From contig WTPW01000708.1 of NCBI GenBank assembly GCA_009809945.1, positions 42,439 through 106,438 on the forward strand: 64,000 bases of DNA, in the 5' to 3' direction. The position numbers and the translations under genes are program-made. The notes beneath the pieces were generated by a model. That model did no database searches, was not told the DNA's origin, and saw only the letters and a program-made list of their open reading frames with translations. Numbering within the stretch: position 1 is the first letter of the stretch; every line of letters starts with the position of its first letter. This stretch comes from Gigaspora margarita. Taxonomy: Eukaryota > Glomeromycota > Glomeromycetes > Diversisporales > Gigasporaceae. Positions 44,942 through 55,838 of this stretch are shown here, piece by piece.

Positions 44942-45593
44942 TAGGGGTCTTAGCTGAGTCGGGTCTGACCCAACCTGACCTGGGTCAGGCCCAACTCGGG
45001 TCAGGTTGGGTCAGATCAAACCCGGGTCAAGTTAGACTCAGATCAGATTATTTTCAATAATTGCAAGTAGTCACTACATAGTAAAGTCCAAATTTTACTA
45101 TATAAATCGATAAAACGTGCCTAAATAAACTTGTTTAGAAGATTATAATACATATACTCTGAAATTTTCATCCAAATTGGAGAACTTTTTACTATTTAAC
45201 TTTTAAGTTTTACGTTCGTCAAACATATTTTTTAAAAAGATTCTAATTTTTTGCATTGAATGTAAAAATTAAAAGCTAAATAATAAAAATTTCTCTGATT
45301 TGGATAAAAATTTCAGAGTATATGCATTTTGATATTTCAAACAAATTTACTTAAGCGGGTTTTATCGATTTATATAGTAAACTTTAGACTTTACTATGTA
45401 GCAACTATTATCAACCCGGGTTCAACCTGGGTTGGGTTGGGTTAGGTCAGACCGGGTTGGGTTTGACATGAGGCGGGTCAAACCCGGGTCAGGTTTGACA
45501 TAAGGTGGGTCAGACCTGGGTCGGGTTTTGACCCAAGTGGGTCTGACCCGGGTCAGACCCAAACTGACCCAACCCAACCCACTAAGACCTCTA
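44942..45593. mobile_element. hAT-like element of GGGTCAGACC repeats, duplication GTTGTGAY
   Basis: The ends TAGGGGTCTTAG and, inverted, TAGAGGTCTTAG are flanked by GTTGTGAC (44934-44941) and GTTGTGAT (45594-45601), 7 of 8 identical. Both subterminal zones are dense with GGTTGGGTCAGACC / GACCCAACCC repeats. A nested palindrome at 45055-45412 (CACTACATAGTAAAGTCCAA ...) belongs to the TACCGTA family interior. Confidence 0.85.
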
Positions 45594-45639
45594 GTTGTGA
45601 TACTAAGATCATATAAAAAATAATCAACATACCCTCTAC

Positions 45640-46830
45640 TTTTAAATTAAAATATCTTGACAACTATCAAATCAAATTTAATAAAATTTTTTTTTGTTTT
45701 AATTTTAATTAAATTTGGTTAATTGATGATCTGCTAGTTAGCTGATGCATGATTATAGTATAACGTAATGCAAATTACTATATAAATCACTTATAGGTCA
45801 AATACCCTGATTACCCAAGAAAAAATAATTTTTTTACTAAGTTAATAGTTAATGCCTACTAATTGAAAGTTGTAGAACTTGTCAAGATGCATCTAACAGT
45901 AGTTAGATCATTAAAATTAGCCTAGTAGATGCAAAAATATTATTGAAAAACAATTAGTCTACTATGTAAAATTCTATATAAACAAATATTTGGTTAGAGC
46001 AGTAACATTTATTACCTAATATCTATTTACTATAGAGGTTTACCCCTTACCCTCAGGTAATATATTTAGCTAAATTTGATTGGCTATAATTTTTTTTATA
46101 TAAGGTAAGGTTTTGCTTGACTCCTTATCTTCAAATATAAACACCCATATATAAAATTTTATACAGTCAGCCAATCGTTTTGATGATAACTTAACATCTA
46201 CTAGACCAATTTTAATGATTTCACCTTCTTTAGATTCGTCATAATGAGCTCTACAACTTTCAATTAGTGGGTATTGGCTATTAAGTTAGTAAAAAAATAT
46301 TTTTTCTTGGGTAATCATGGCATTTCTACCTATAACATAGATTATTATAGTAGAAATGCTATGATCACCCAAGGAAAACTATTTTTTTTACTAAGTTAAT
46401 GGCTAATGCCCACTAATTAAAAGTTGCAGAGCTCATTATGACAAATCTAAAAGAGGTAAAATCATTAAAATTGACCTAGTAGATGTCGAGTTATCATCAA
46501 AAATGATTGGCTAACTATATAAAATTTTATGTAAACAAATATTTGTTTATATAGAATTTTTACATAGTCAGCCAATTGTTTTTTGACAATATCTCTACAT
46601 CTACTGGGCTGATTTTACAACTTCAATGAGTGGGTTAACTATTAACTTAGTAAAAAAAATATTTTTCCTTGGGTGAACATAGCATTTTGTTAATAAATGA
46701 TTTATATAGTAATTTGTATCATGTTATACTATGATCATACACCAGTTAACTGGCAAATTATCAATTAAGTAGTTGTTAAGTTATTTTAACTTAAATTTAA
46801 AAAAACTTTTACTTAAAAAAGATTTGTTTC
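45640..46830. repeat. Complex inverted repeat with AGATGTAGAG / GCTCATTATGACA arms
   Basis: The outer arms ATTGATGATCTGCTAGTTAG... and TATAGTATAACGTAATGCAA reappear inverted at 46690-46790. Internally the module CACTAATTAAAAGTTGCAGA, GCTCATTATGACAAATC, CTAGTAGATG is present four times in alternating orientation. It shares the GTTGTAGAGCTC module with the TIRs at 25905 and 32243. A TATTACGTAATA-like MITE copy is embedded at about 46000-46110. No gene. Confidence 0.65.
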
Positions 46831-46891
46831 TTTTTTATTGATATCCTCCATATATTATTTTTAATATAAATTGTTATTATCTATAAATCAA

Positions 46892-47971
46892 ATTGTTTTT
46901 TTTCCTTTGACAATCTTGCACTATTTATTAGATATTATTGACGTAAAAAAAAATTACAACAAGAAAAATATCTGATTACTAATAGGCCACAACCCGGCTA
47001 CCACAAATTGGTGCCCAAGTAGGATTGTCGCACTGGTGTTTGTCAAACGAAAGTGACCACAATCTTTTGCCATGAATATATCTTCCGAATATAACAAGGT
47101 ACCTAGTTATCTCTTCATAATCCACTCTTTCAAAAAACTTTATCCCTGAGCTTTTCATAAGGACAAAGAAAAAGAAAGGGGAAATCTTAAAAGGGGAATT
47201 AATTACTAAACGAAGCCCAACAAACAAAACCAAAAAGAAAATACCAAAAAAAAAAAAGAAAACACACAAAAAAGAAAAGAACAAAGAGAAAGTCATAAAA
47301 AAATAGAAAATGAAGGTGTTAATACATCTAAATACTAAACAATAAAGATTATATAACACTATATAAATAACTATTTATGAATATGTTATATGTACAGAAA
47401 GAAAGAAGAAAAAAGAAAAATCTAGAATTTAATTAAGACCTGATCAGCCTACAACTTTGTATTACTATCTTATTACGCATCATTCCTGTTTACCACCTTG
47501 CATACCTTCTTCCCAATTAGAATAGAAACAACAATGCTGATCTTTTAGAGAGGGTACGCCAGATTTCCCACATTTTTGCCAAAATTCTAGTAAAAAAAAA
47601 CTTAGCAAGAATATGGTAGAGGAGGTTCGTAAATTTTCTCTTGGACTTGCGTCAAAAACTCCTTAAAGAGGGTGTTAAAACTCATTTCCTTTTAGTTCAC
47701 CGCCTAGCCAAACCAAGATATCTTTGTCAACAGAAGGAGATTTACTTCTACCAGAATTTCTTGTACCAAGGGCACCCACTGCCAGTTATCTTGTACAACT
47801 GACGCTTCTGGCTTGCTTGCTGAATATACAAAGGAGTCCCACTTAATAGTGTTGACCTTTATATGAACTGATGTATGAAGTTTGCTTCATCTGTTACTAA
47901 AAGAAATTTTTTGTTTTATGTTTGTTTAGAATTTCGGTACAAGTGATCGTTGGAAGAGTTTTCCAATGATC
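46892..47971 (-). mobile_element. RE1 retroelement copy c
   Basis: It is bounded by TCTATAAATCAA at 46880-46891 and 47972-47983. The element-sense 3' tail is diverged (ATAGTGCAAGATTGTCAAAG then A-run). The 5' part has CCAACGATCACTTGTACCGA. The remnants QDNWQWVPLVQEILV and NLAYPL correspond to the frame of copy a. The opposite-strand A-rich block gives a spurious 126-codon frame at 46979-47359. It is inserted in copy B of the ATCGAT element. Confidence 0.82.
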
Positions 47972-48125
47972 TCTATAAATCAATTATAATTGTAATTATT
48001 TGGATTAATATAATGATAGCATAGTCTAGATATTTTTTGTGACTACTATTTAACTTTATATATTACAATCTATCAGAAAATTTATATATATAAAATATTT
48101 CATACACTACAAGATAAGTGAAATA

Positions 48126-48372
48126 TAGGGGTGGGCCAATAGGAAAGGGACAAATCATTTTTAGTAAAATTTTTTTAATTTTTAAATTAAAATATCTTGA
48201 CAACTATTTAATCAAATTTGCCAAAAATTTTTTTATTTTAATCTTGAAATTATATAGAATTAAAATAAAAAAAAAATTATTTAATTTATTAAGATAGTTG
48301 TTAAGATATTTAAGCTTAAAGTCAAGAAAACTTTTACTTAGAAATTTTTCTATTAACTCACCCCATATATTT
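48126..48372. mobile_element. MITE with GGGGTGGGCCAATAG-type ends
   Basis: The left GGGGTGGGCCAATAG and right CTATTAACTCACCCC are inverted, with ATA on both sides as a possible 3-bp duplication. Inner arms pair AAAATATCTTGACAACTATT with its complement. Confidence 0.6.
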
Positions 48373-48714
48373 CAAAATATTTTAGGCTAATATTTTTAAA
48401 ATATTTTGAAAACTTTCAAAATATTTTAGGACTAGAAAACCAAGCTGGATCTGTAGATCTGTAGCCTGAATCATACCAAGAGCACATTTGACTAATATAA
48501 TATTTTAAAATATTTTGATAATTATAGTACAAGATCAGATTAGATCTTTGTTTATTTTTTTTTGTTTATAATTTAGAGCTTTTATCAATTTTACATTGTT
48601 TTTTCATTTTTGTTTTGTTTTTTTTTTTTTTGTTTTGTTTTGTTTAATATCATTTTTTTCTTTTTTTTATTTATTATTTTTTAATTTTTTTATTTTATTT
48701 TTACAAAAAACACT

Positions 48715-49240
48715 AACTCTAACTTTTAGCACTTTGCAAGAAATCTAATGACTTTTCAAAACTTAGTGCAAGCCAACTTAGCCTTCCGACACTTTACAAG
48801 AACACACAACTAATTTCACTAACAATTTCTAAATTTCAAAGAATGCTTCTTTAAAGAAATAAAGATTTAGTTAGTACTTTTTTTTTTTTGTTTTTTGTTT
48901 TTTGTCCTTTTTGTTTTTGTTTTTATTTTTTTTTTTATGTTTTTTTATTAATTTATTTTATTCTGGCACTTTGCAAGAAAAATAATCTAGGCTTTTTTGA
49001 TACTTTTCAAGCAAACCCGGACTTTTTTGCACTTTGCAAAAATATATTCAACTTGATTTTAGCAATTTTTGTTATGAACTCTACTTTAGAGAAATGAGGA
49101 TTTAGAGTTTTATTTTTTTTTATTTAGTTTGCTTATATTTCATTTTTCATTTTTTTTTTTTTTTACTTATTTCTTTAATTTTTATTTTTTTATTTATTCT
49201 GGCACTTTGCGAAAACTCTTATTTTAGTGAAATAGAAATT
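48715..49240. repeat. Degenerate GCACTTTGCAAGAA repeats
   Basis: The motif (T/A)GCACTTTGCAAGAA recurs at least seven times at irregular spacing (for example 48728, 48785, 48963, 49027, 49200), with T-rich spacers and AATTTCAAAGAA pieces. It is non-coding and continues at 49690-49745. Confidence 0.6.
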
Positions 49241-49251
49241 TGGGGCTTGTT

Positions 49252-49571
49252 TACTATATATTCCCAAAAATAAGCTACCTTTTTTGAACCAAAAATTACA
49301 TGAAAAAACGTGAGATAGCTTATTTTTGAATTGTTAAATTTTTTTAAAAATTGAAAAACGTAATAATAAAAAGTTGTCTAAATAATGTGAAATTTTTACT
49401 ATAAATATATTTTTGTGTCCTGAACAAGTTTACTTAATGGCGCTTTTGAGGTTTACTTAGTGAAATTTTACTTTTATATATAGTAACTGCTAGCATATTT
49501 TTTGAAATTTTTAAAAAAAATCAAGGGGGTAGCTTATCTTCAGAGTAGCTTATTTTTGGGAATATGTGGTA
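49252..49571. mobile_element. TACCGTA-family TIR element
   Basis: Its ends are TACTATATATTCCCAAAAAT and, inverted, TACCACATATTCCCAAAAAT, then AAGCTAC. The interior is palindromic with TTAAATTTTTTTAAAAATTG. A TA target duplication is possible. Confidence 0.7.
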
Positions 49572-49979
49572 TTTTTTTATTTAGTTTGCTTACATTTTTG
49601 TTTTTTGTTTGTTTTTCTTTTTTTTACTTATTTTTTTAATTTTATTTATTTTATTTATTTCTGACTTTCTTCAGAACTATACAAAAAAATGACCTGCTAT
49701 TTCTGGCACTTTACAAGAACACTAACTTCTCTAGCACTTTGCAAGAAGTAGCAAATATAAGTGAATAATAGTAAATATAAGTGAATATCAAACAAAGGAA
49801 ATAATCACTAACTGCGGGATGAGAAAATAAGTGTATTAGACTAGTTTGTTATGGAATTAGATACAACAAAGTGCGAAAATAGTTTAAATTATTACTATTT
49901 TTTCATTTTCATTTTTTTGTTATTTTTTTTAGAGTTTATTTTATTTTTTTTTGTTGTTTTTTTTTTATAATAATATATA

Positions 49980-50292
49980 TCATATATTTCTAAAAAATAA
50001 GCAATCTTTTTGGGCAAAAAATTACATGAAAAAATGAGGATTGCTTATTTTTAAATTGTTAAATTTTTTGAAAAATTGAAAAATGTACTAATAAAAGTTG
50101 TCCAAATGCTAAAAATTTTTACAGTAGGTGTATTTTGATGTCCTAAACAAGTTTACTTAATAGCATTTTGAGATTTACTTAGTAAAATTTAGACTTTTAT
50201 ATGTAGCAACTGCTAATAGTTTTTTTGAGATTTTTAAAAAAACCAGGGGGTTGCTTATTTTAGGGTGTTGCTTATTTTCAGAAATATATAGT
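49980..50292. mobile_element. TACCGTA-family relative with GCTTATTTT ends
   Basis: TTTCTAAAAAATAAGCAATC and, inverted, TTTCTGAAAATAAGCAACAC define the ends; inside are AACAAGTTTACTTAATAGCA and CAGGGGGTTGCTTATTTT. It parallels the 49252 copy almost segment by segment. Confidence 0.65.
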
Positions 50293-50351
50293 AATAAAAT
50301 ATGTAATATTGATTAAAAATATATATATTTAATTTAGAGTGTTATTTTATA

Positions 50352-50562
50352 GAAACATGTCTCTATGGAGACCCTTTATATGAATAGCCAATCAAAATTA
50401 AGCATGTGACTAGATAATATGTTGCTTATTATTGGCCAATTAAAATTTTCTACAAACTTTCTAACTTTTATAATACAAAAACACAAATAAAAATTTCCTA
50501 ACCCTAAATATAATTGGCTATTATATGTAGGGTCACCATGAAGACATGTCTTCACATACAAT
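50352..50562. mobile_element. Palindromic MITE with ACATGTCTYYATGGWGACCC ends
   Basis: The left GAAACATGTCTCTATGGAGA, then CCCTTTATATGAATAGCCAA, is mirrored by the right end (TTGGCTATTATATGTAGGGT, CACCATGAAGACATGTCTTC). The open frame here is a by-product. Confidence 0.75.
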
Positions 50563-50593
50563 TTTCTTTTAATTTAAAAATAAAAAATTACTA

Positions 50594-50942
50594 CATATTA
50601 CCTGTGGTAATCATCACTGGGATCTACAATGCATAAAATAATAACAAAACAGACAGTTTGTATTATTAAATAAAAATTAAATCTCTTGAATATTGGGGTA
50701 AGGGTAAAAGTTAGAGCTTAGAATAGGGCTTTATATATAGTAAAATTTAGCAAGGGATTTTTTTTTTGCATAAAAAAAAGTAGTTTCATAGACAAAATTT
50801 TAGGTTAGAAGCAATTTTAGCAATTTTTTAAAAAATTCTTTGTTTTTGTTACACAAAAATTGATTTACATATTACACCTGATCCTGAATTTTAATTGGCA
50901 AATTGATGACCGGTGATGATCACCGGTGGTGATAAATAGCAA
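50594..50942. mobile_element. TIR element with GGTRATCATCACYGG ends
   Basis: CATATTACCTGTGGTAATCA, TCACTGG at the left pairs with CCGGTGATGATCACCGGTGG, TGATAAATAG at the right. It is about 350 bp, AT-rich and non-coding. Confidence 0.65.
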
Positions 50943-50985
50943 ACTCCTTAAAAATAATGTATAATAATAATAAATAAAAAAAAAA

Positions 50986-52170
50986 GAAAGAAATTAACAA
51001 TTCTTTCTGACGATCCCTTATACCAAATTTTCCAAGAACACCAACCTACAAAAACTGTACAGTTATCATATATAATATACAACAAAGCTGCACTTTTACC
51101 AGCTAGGACTCAAGGCTATTCACTAAGTATTTGGTTCTTCTTGAACCAAAGCTGGTCGCTACTGAAATAGAGTTGAAAAAGAGAACCCATCTAAGCGAGG
51201 CCTCTTGGCAGAAGTATGAAAAACTACCAAGCAAAGAAGTAGTAGACAGCTTTGTCAAGGTTTTTGAATGTGAAAACAAACAGGAATACTTGGTTAGATA
51301 TAATATTCGGTATAGCGTAACTCTTTCAAGCCTCTACAATTTGGTGCGCCTCCCTCTCGCTCTTTTGGTATTTTAAAATTTCAACAAAGTGGGCATTTCA
51401 GTTTACCTCTTCCAAAAGATCAGCAATGTTTATTCCTTCCAAATCAGGAGTGTCTACCTATTTGGAATCAACGTCATGAGTAGTCTTTAGCTGCGAAGTA
51501 AACAGTGAATGAGTGTTAGAGATATTTTGGATCATTTGCAGAAATTTCTCACAAACCAAGCTACAAGGCAAACTTTACTTTATCGGTTTTCTTTTTTTTT
51601 TTTTTTCTTTTTCTTTTGTTTCTATCATTGTATATATAATACTTAAGTAGACTAGTTCTACAGTATTATATAATTTTTATAGTGTTTAGATTTCATTTCA
51701 ATTTTGTTAAAATTGTCTTTTCTTTGTTTTTCTTATCTTGTTTTTTTTTTACTTTTATTACTTGGTATTTCGCTTAGGACTAGTAGTTTCCCTTCTTTTT
51801 TTACTCCCCTTTATATTTCAATTTATTTTATTTTATTTTTTTCTCATGATGGATCTGATTAAAATCGTTTCATCATCGAAGCGAGGTGAGAAGGATTTAA
51901 AGAAAATGGCGGTCTTGACAAGGCTAACAGTAGCCATTCAGTGATTACAGGAATAACTTGCAGTGAGTTGCAGGCCTCTGTATGAGAAAAACTTGTTGTC
52001 ACAGTAGGTCGCACCTGGGTACTTCGGTATCGAGTGAGTTTTTATTTGAAAAGGAAGGGTTCAGTTAGTAGCCAGAAAATTGAAGTAGCTTATTAACTTA
52101 CCATAACTGAATCATGTAAAATTTTTACAATTTTCTAAAATAAAAGCAGGACCGCTAGTTAAAAAATAAA
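50986..52170 (+). mobile_element. RE1 retroelement copy e (plus strand)
   Basis: It starts near ACAATTCTTTCTGACGATCC, the family 5' motif, and ends AAATAAAAGCAGGACCGCTA, GTT then A-rich. TAAATAAAAAAAA flanks it at 50971-50983 and 52171-52183, but this is low-complexity. The 81-codon frame at 51131-51376 contains LPSKEVVDSFVKVFECENKQ. It is followed, after a shift, by FNKVGI and the TCTTCCAAAAGATCAGCAAT segment equivalent to the KVGHLAYP end of copy a. Confidence 0.75.
51131..51376 (+). pseudogene. Short open frame of RE1 copy e
   Basis: It includes EIELKKRTHLSEASWQKYEK and LPSKEVVDSFVKVFECENKQ. Copy d preserves VLPSKEVV, IDMKTEVNTWLDILFYSVTF and KVGDLVYPP in the same order on the minus strand. 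Conservation of the order between copies argues for a once-coding segment. No domain is recognised and the protein is truncated. Confidence 0.45.
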
Positions 52171-52435
52171 TAAATAAAAAAAATAAAATTTTATATTAAA
52201 TTGTAAAATCTTGCAAAAACCTATAAAACGTTTAAAAATTTGCAAAAAGCATGATTATATAAATATAATATTATTAATTGATATCATATTAGATATATAT
52301 CGATTAGTATCTATATCTGATATATATCGATTACTATTACTTTTAATAGAAATCAGCAGAGATGATAAGTATTAATATATATCTTACCGGTTAGTAATCG
52401 ATATATATTTATATATAAAATTTGTCGATGAAATT

Positions 52436-53512
52436 TTTTTTTTTTTTACTCTTAAGCAGTTTCACAGTGACTCTTTATTAAAATGCACAAGAATTTTCAG
52501 GAAAATATATGGTAACTTTTAATATTGTGAGCCCTATATCACACTGATTCTATTTTTCAAGAATGCAATATGTGATCTGCCGCACTAGTCGATACTACAA
52601 ACTAAAAGGTTGAAACATCAAACTAATAGGTATTATCAAACAGCCTAATTTTAAAACCTTCTTTTCTAAGCTTCTTGAGTAAAGGAATTCTAGTAAAAAA
52701 AAAATACAAATATATAGAAAAAAAAGAGAAAATAAAAGAGGAATAAACATCACTATCTAAATGAATACCAAAATAGAACCAAAATAAAATAAAAAGAAAG
52801 AAGAAAAAGGCAAAAATTAGACTGAACAACAGTACCAATTTCATCTGGGTCCAACTATAAAAATTATATAATACTATATTGATATATACCAAGTATTATA
52901 TTTATAGCAAAAAATGTGTAAAAAAACTGATAAAAGAAATAGTAAAAAAAAGAAAAGAAAACTATGGCTGAAAGAATGTTCTAGAAAGAAATTTCAATTT
53001 GCGTTTATCTTCAAACTATCCATGTCCTAAATTTTACTTATGACTTGATCCAATTCGGAAGCTACATTTCCAAAATGGAAGAGTAAACAATGCTGATTTT
53101 TTGGAGGGTAAACCAAATCACCCACTTTTGTCAAAATTTTAAAAAGCCAAAAGAGTGCCAAGAAAAAGTACCAAAAGTAAAAGGACTTTGAAAAAGTTAC
53201 ACTATAGAATAAAATATCTAACCAAGTGTTTACTTCTGTTTTCATATCTATAAAACTTGACAATTTCTAGGTTGTCATACCTACTACTTCTTTGCTTGGT
53301 AGTACTAGAGTCTTCTGCTCGGAAGCTTTTCTCATAAGGTTCAAATCTTTTTCAACTCTATTTTAGCTATAACCAAACATATGATGATTAGCCTTGAGTT
53401 CCAGCTACTTTTAGTAAAGTTTTGTTGCATATTAAATATATTAACTATAGAGTTTTTATAGGTCAAAGTTCTTGAAATTTTTGGTATAAAGAATTGTTAG
53501 AAAGAGTTCTTC
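52436..53512 (-). mobile_element. RE1 retroelement copy d
   Basis: It is flanked by TTGTCGATGAAATT (52422-52435) and TTGTTGATAAAATT (53513-53526), 12 of 14 identical, both differences transitions. The 3' end is an A-run (T-run 52434-52449 on +). The 5' end reads AACTCTTTCTAACAATTC. The ORF remnant at 53027-53263 (minus) carries TEVNTWLDILFYSVTFSK and TKVGDLVYPPKNQ. It sits at the right edge of ATCGAT copy B. Confidence 0.85.
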
Positions 53513-53684
53513 TTGTTGATAAAATTAAAAATTTTTTAAAATCAAATTGTTTTAATAAATTATATATTTGTTATTATTAAAATATTAATTTTTTTGGTTT
53601 CTTCTAGCCTTCTTAAACTAGAAATTTAATCTTTTAGTTTAAAATAGAAAAGTATGAGGTGAAATGTCACATTTTTTTTCTGTA

Positions 53685-53865
53685 GCGGTTTAATGGTTAG
53701 CTCTGAATGCAAGTGATAGGCTTGCTCTATTGCATAAATTAGTAGATGATTAGTTAGGAATTTTAAATATAGTATTTCTTTATATATCATCCTGATATAA
53801 TTGTAACTTACTATTCTATTCCTGTACTTGACATTAACAAATAAATAAAAAAAAATATATATATA
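53685..53865 (+). mobile_element. Possible short tRNA-like retroposon
   Basis: TGTAGCGGTTTAATGGTTAG, CTCTGAATGC resembles a tRNA 5' half with an A-box-like core. The element runs to an A-rich end (AAATAAATAAAAAAAAATA at about 53840-53858). No clear B-box or target duplication is seen, and a relative of the first 30 bp is at about 1049. Tentative. Confidence 0.35.
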
Positions 53866-53873
53866 TATATATT

Positions 53874-54270
53874 AATTTTTTTTTTCTTTTTAAAGTAAGA
53901 TCTTGCCTCATTATTTTTATTAGTATAGCAACTTTGTTACAATATTCATGATTTTTACAACTAATTGCTACTTTTATTGCTACAAATTCTGAGACTTAGA
54001 CTATTTTATCTATGATCTAAATCTACTAGAGCATCTTATATGTCTTATACATATGTTTAATCTAGATTTTTCTCATACTGCTATCTGCTAATAGTACCTG
54101 TAGTACTATCGCTATCAGGTTTGTATCTCAAGCCATTTTTGGGTGCTGCCACAACCTGAACTATATTTTAAGCCACTATCTTTCTATTACTTTCTATTAG
54201 TATTCTGCTAGTACAGTAGCTCTTATGAAGTTCCCCAATACTGGTACCTAGGGTTGGTAAATGACCAGGT
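53874..54270 (-). mobile_element. Minus-strand retroelement fragment with LINE-like tail
   Basis: A + strand T-run is followed by AAAGTAAGATCTTGCCTCAT and TATTTTTATTAGTATAG. In reverse complement this is TAATAAAAATAATGAGGCAA, GATCTTACTTT, A-run, matching the tail of the nested LINE at about 37430-37465. The rest is short frames with many stops. The 5' boundary is unclear. Confidence 0.5.
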
Positions 54271-54334
54271 CATTTGACTATTTTTTAAATGATCTTAAAT
54301 AATATTGAAATAACTGGATCATTACAGGTTATTA

Positions 54335-54867
54335 GGGGGCATCCATAATTAATGTTATGCTTGAAGAGGGGTCCCCCAAAATATAACAATTTTCCAATAT
54401 GTAGAGGGGGGTTCCCTCCAATATGATGCAATTTTTTTATAAAAATTTGTCTAAAACTTGATCCAGTGGTCCAAATTGGTTGATTTGGTACTATTCAAAC
54501 CATCTCGAGGAGTGGATTCGAATAGTACCAATTTTATTTGATTTGGATCACTAGATCACATTTTATTAACAAAATACTATTGGTTATTATGTTTCTTATA
54601 AAATTACTATAAAATCAATAGTATTTCGTTAATAAAACGTGATCCAGTGATCCAAATAAAATGATTTTGGTACTATTGGATTTGTCTTATAGAGACGAAT
54701 CGAATGGTACCAAAATCATCTAAGAATGGATCACTGGGTCATTATATATTCAAGTTTTTGTAAAATTATATATATAAACATACGGATTTTTAAATTTTTT
54801 TTTATATAGTAGGGGAGGGTCAAGAGCTACTATGTAGGGGTACATAACGTTATTTATGGATGCCCCC
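54335..54867. mobile_element. H1 TIR element, TTA duplication
   Basis: The ends GGGGGCATCCATAATTAATG and, inverted, GGGGGCATCCATAAATAACG are flanked by TTA at 54332-54334 and 54868-54870. It has the same orientation and internal inverted modules as 22918 and 62812. Confidence 0.9.
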
Positions 54868-54870
54868 TTA

Positions 54871-55584
54871 CGGGATTATACAAATGATAATAGATAGTAT
54901 AATGTAATGATTAGTTCAATAAGCACTTCAATGCATGCAGAATTTATTTTGTATATTGAATTAGTCAGAAAGTTGAAGTATAGATTATAATAAATTTTCA
55001 AAGATGATATTTACGAATATATTTAGCTATATACATTTTTTTAAGATATAAAATTTTTAACTTTATTTGGATATTTTAAGATATTTACAAAATTGCAGCT
55101 TTCTATATAACTTTAAAATTGTTATTTCAAAAATTTTTATAATAAACATAAGCAAAACATATGAAATTTCTAGATGTTAGCTAGCTCTTTGAAAATAAGT
55201 TCATATTAATTCAAAAAAAATAATGCTTTAAAATTTTTCAATAAAGTTATTCCACCAAAAAATTCTTTGTTTGAGCATTATAAAATAATACAATAATACT
55301 TGTACCATATTTGCATATAATAACGCACATCTGTGCATTATTTTAGGATATGCATGTGCAATGTTTTGAATTATTTTAACATGCATTTGTTATATGCTAT
55401 ATGTATATTTAGGGTGCATGTTGTTTTGGGACACGCACAAGAGTTAAAAAAACCAATCTTCAAAAAAATGTGAACTTTGAAATAATATGCATGCATATTA
55501 TTACATGCAAATACAGTATATAATATAATACTAGTATTAGGTACCCGGGTGTTGCAATGGGCTAGAAGGTTTATTTTTTATTTG
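54871..55584. other. AT-rich stretch, nothing recognised
   Basis: Stops occur in all frames. Short phrases rich in GCATATTAT/ATGCATGTGC occur at 55310-55520. No terminal repeat or gene can be supported. Confidence 0.5.
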
Positions 55585-55815
55585 GTTTAATGAACCTACT
55601 TCTGTTTCAAATGAACCTGATCTTGGTTCAAATGAACCTGATATTGGTTCAAATAACCCAATCTTGGTTCAAATAAATATGATCTTGGTTCAAATAAATC
55701 TGCTCTTGGGTAAAACAAACCCAACTTAGATTTATTTGAACCCAATCTTGGTTTATGAACCCAGTTTTGGATCAAATGAACCTGATCTTGGTTCAATGAA
55801 CCCAACCTAACCCGG
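55585..55815. repeat. ~21-bp minisatellite (GAACCTGATCTTGGTTCAAAT)-like array
   Basis: About ten imperfect units of AACCTGATCTTGGTTCAAAT run head to tail, some shortened to 13-15 bp. Opposite-strand frames read as NQDQVHL-type repeats and are not genes. A weaker second block with the same ending (AACCCAGTCCGTCAGAG) lies at 56500-56640, beyond an insertion. Confidence 0.85.
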
Positions 55816-55838
55816 TCCTGCAAAGTATGAAATTTTGT

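Larger units (their letters stand above)
47984..52421. mobile_element. ATCGAT-end element, copy B, with multiple insertions
   Basis: The sequence after RE1 copy c (ATTATAATTGTAATTATTTGG) continues the left end of copy A. From 48425 the interior (CAAGCTGGATCTGTAGATCT, ATCATACCAAGAGCAC) matches copy A just after its gap. The right end at 52270-52420 repeats GATATATATCGATTA and CATGATTATATAAATATAAT as in 31840-32010. In between are at least five MITEs and RE1 copy e. Short frames such as 48888-49097 are T-rich by-products. Confidence 0.6.

Noticed and set aside
46979..47359. 126-codon minus-strand frame, F/L-rich
   Set aside because: It reads through the A-rich block of RE1 copy c; other copies do not keep it open.
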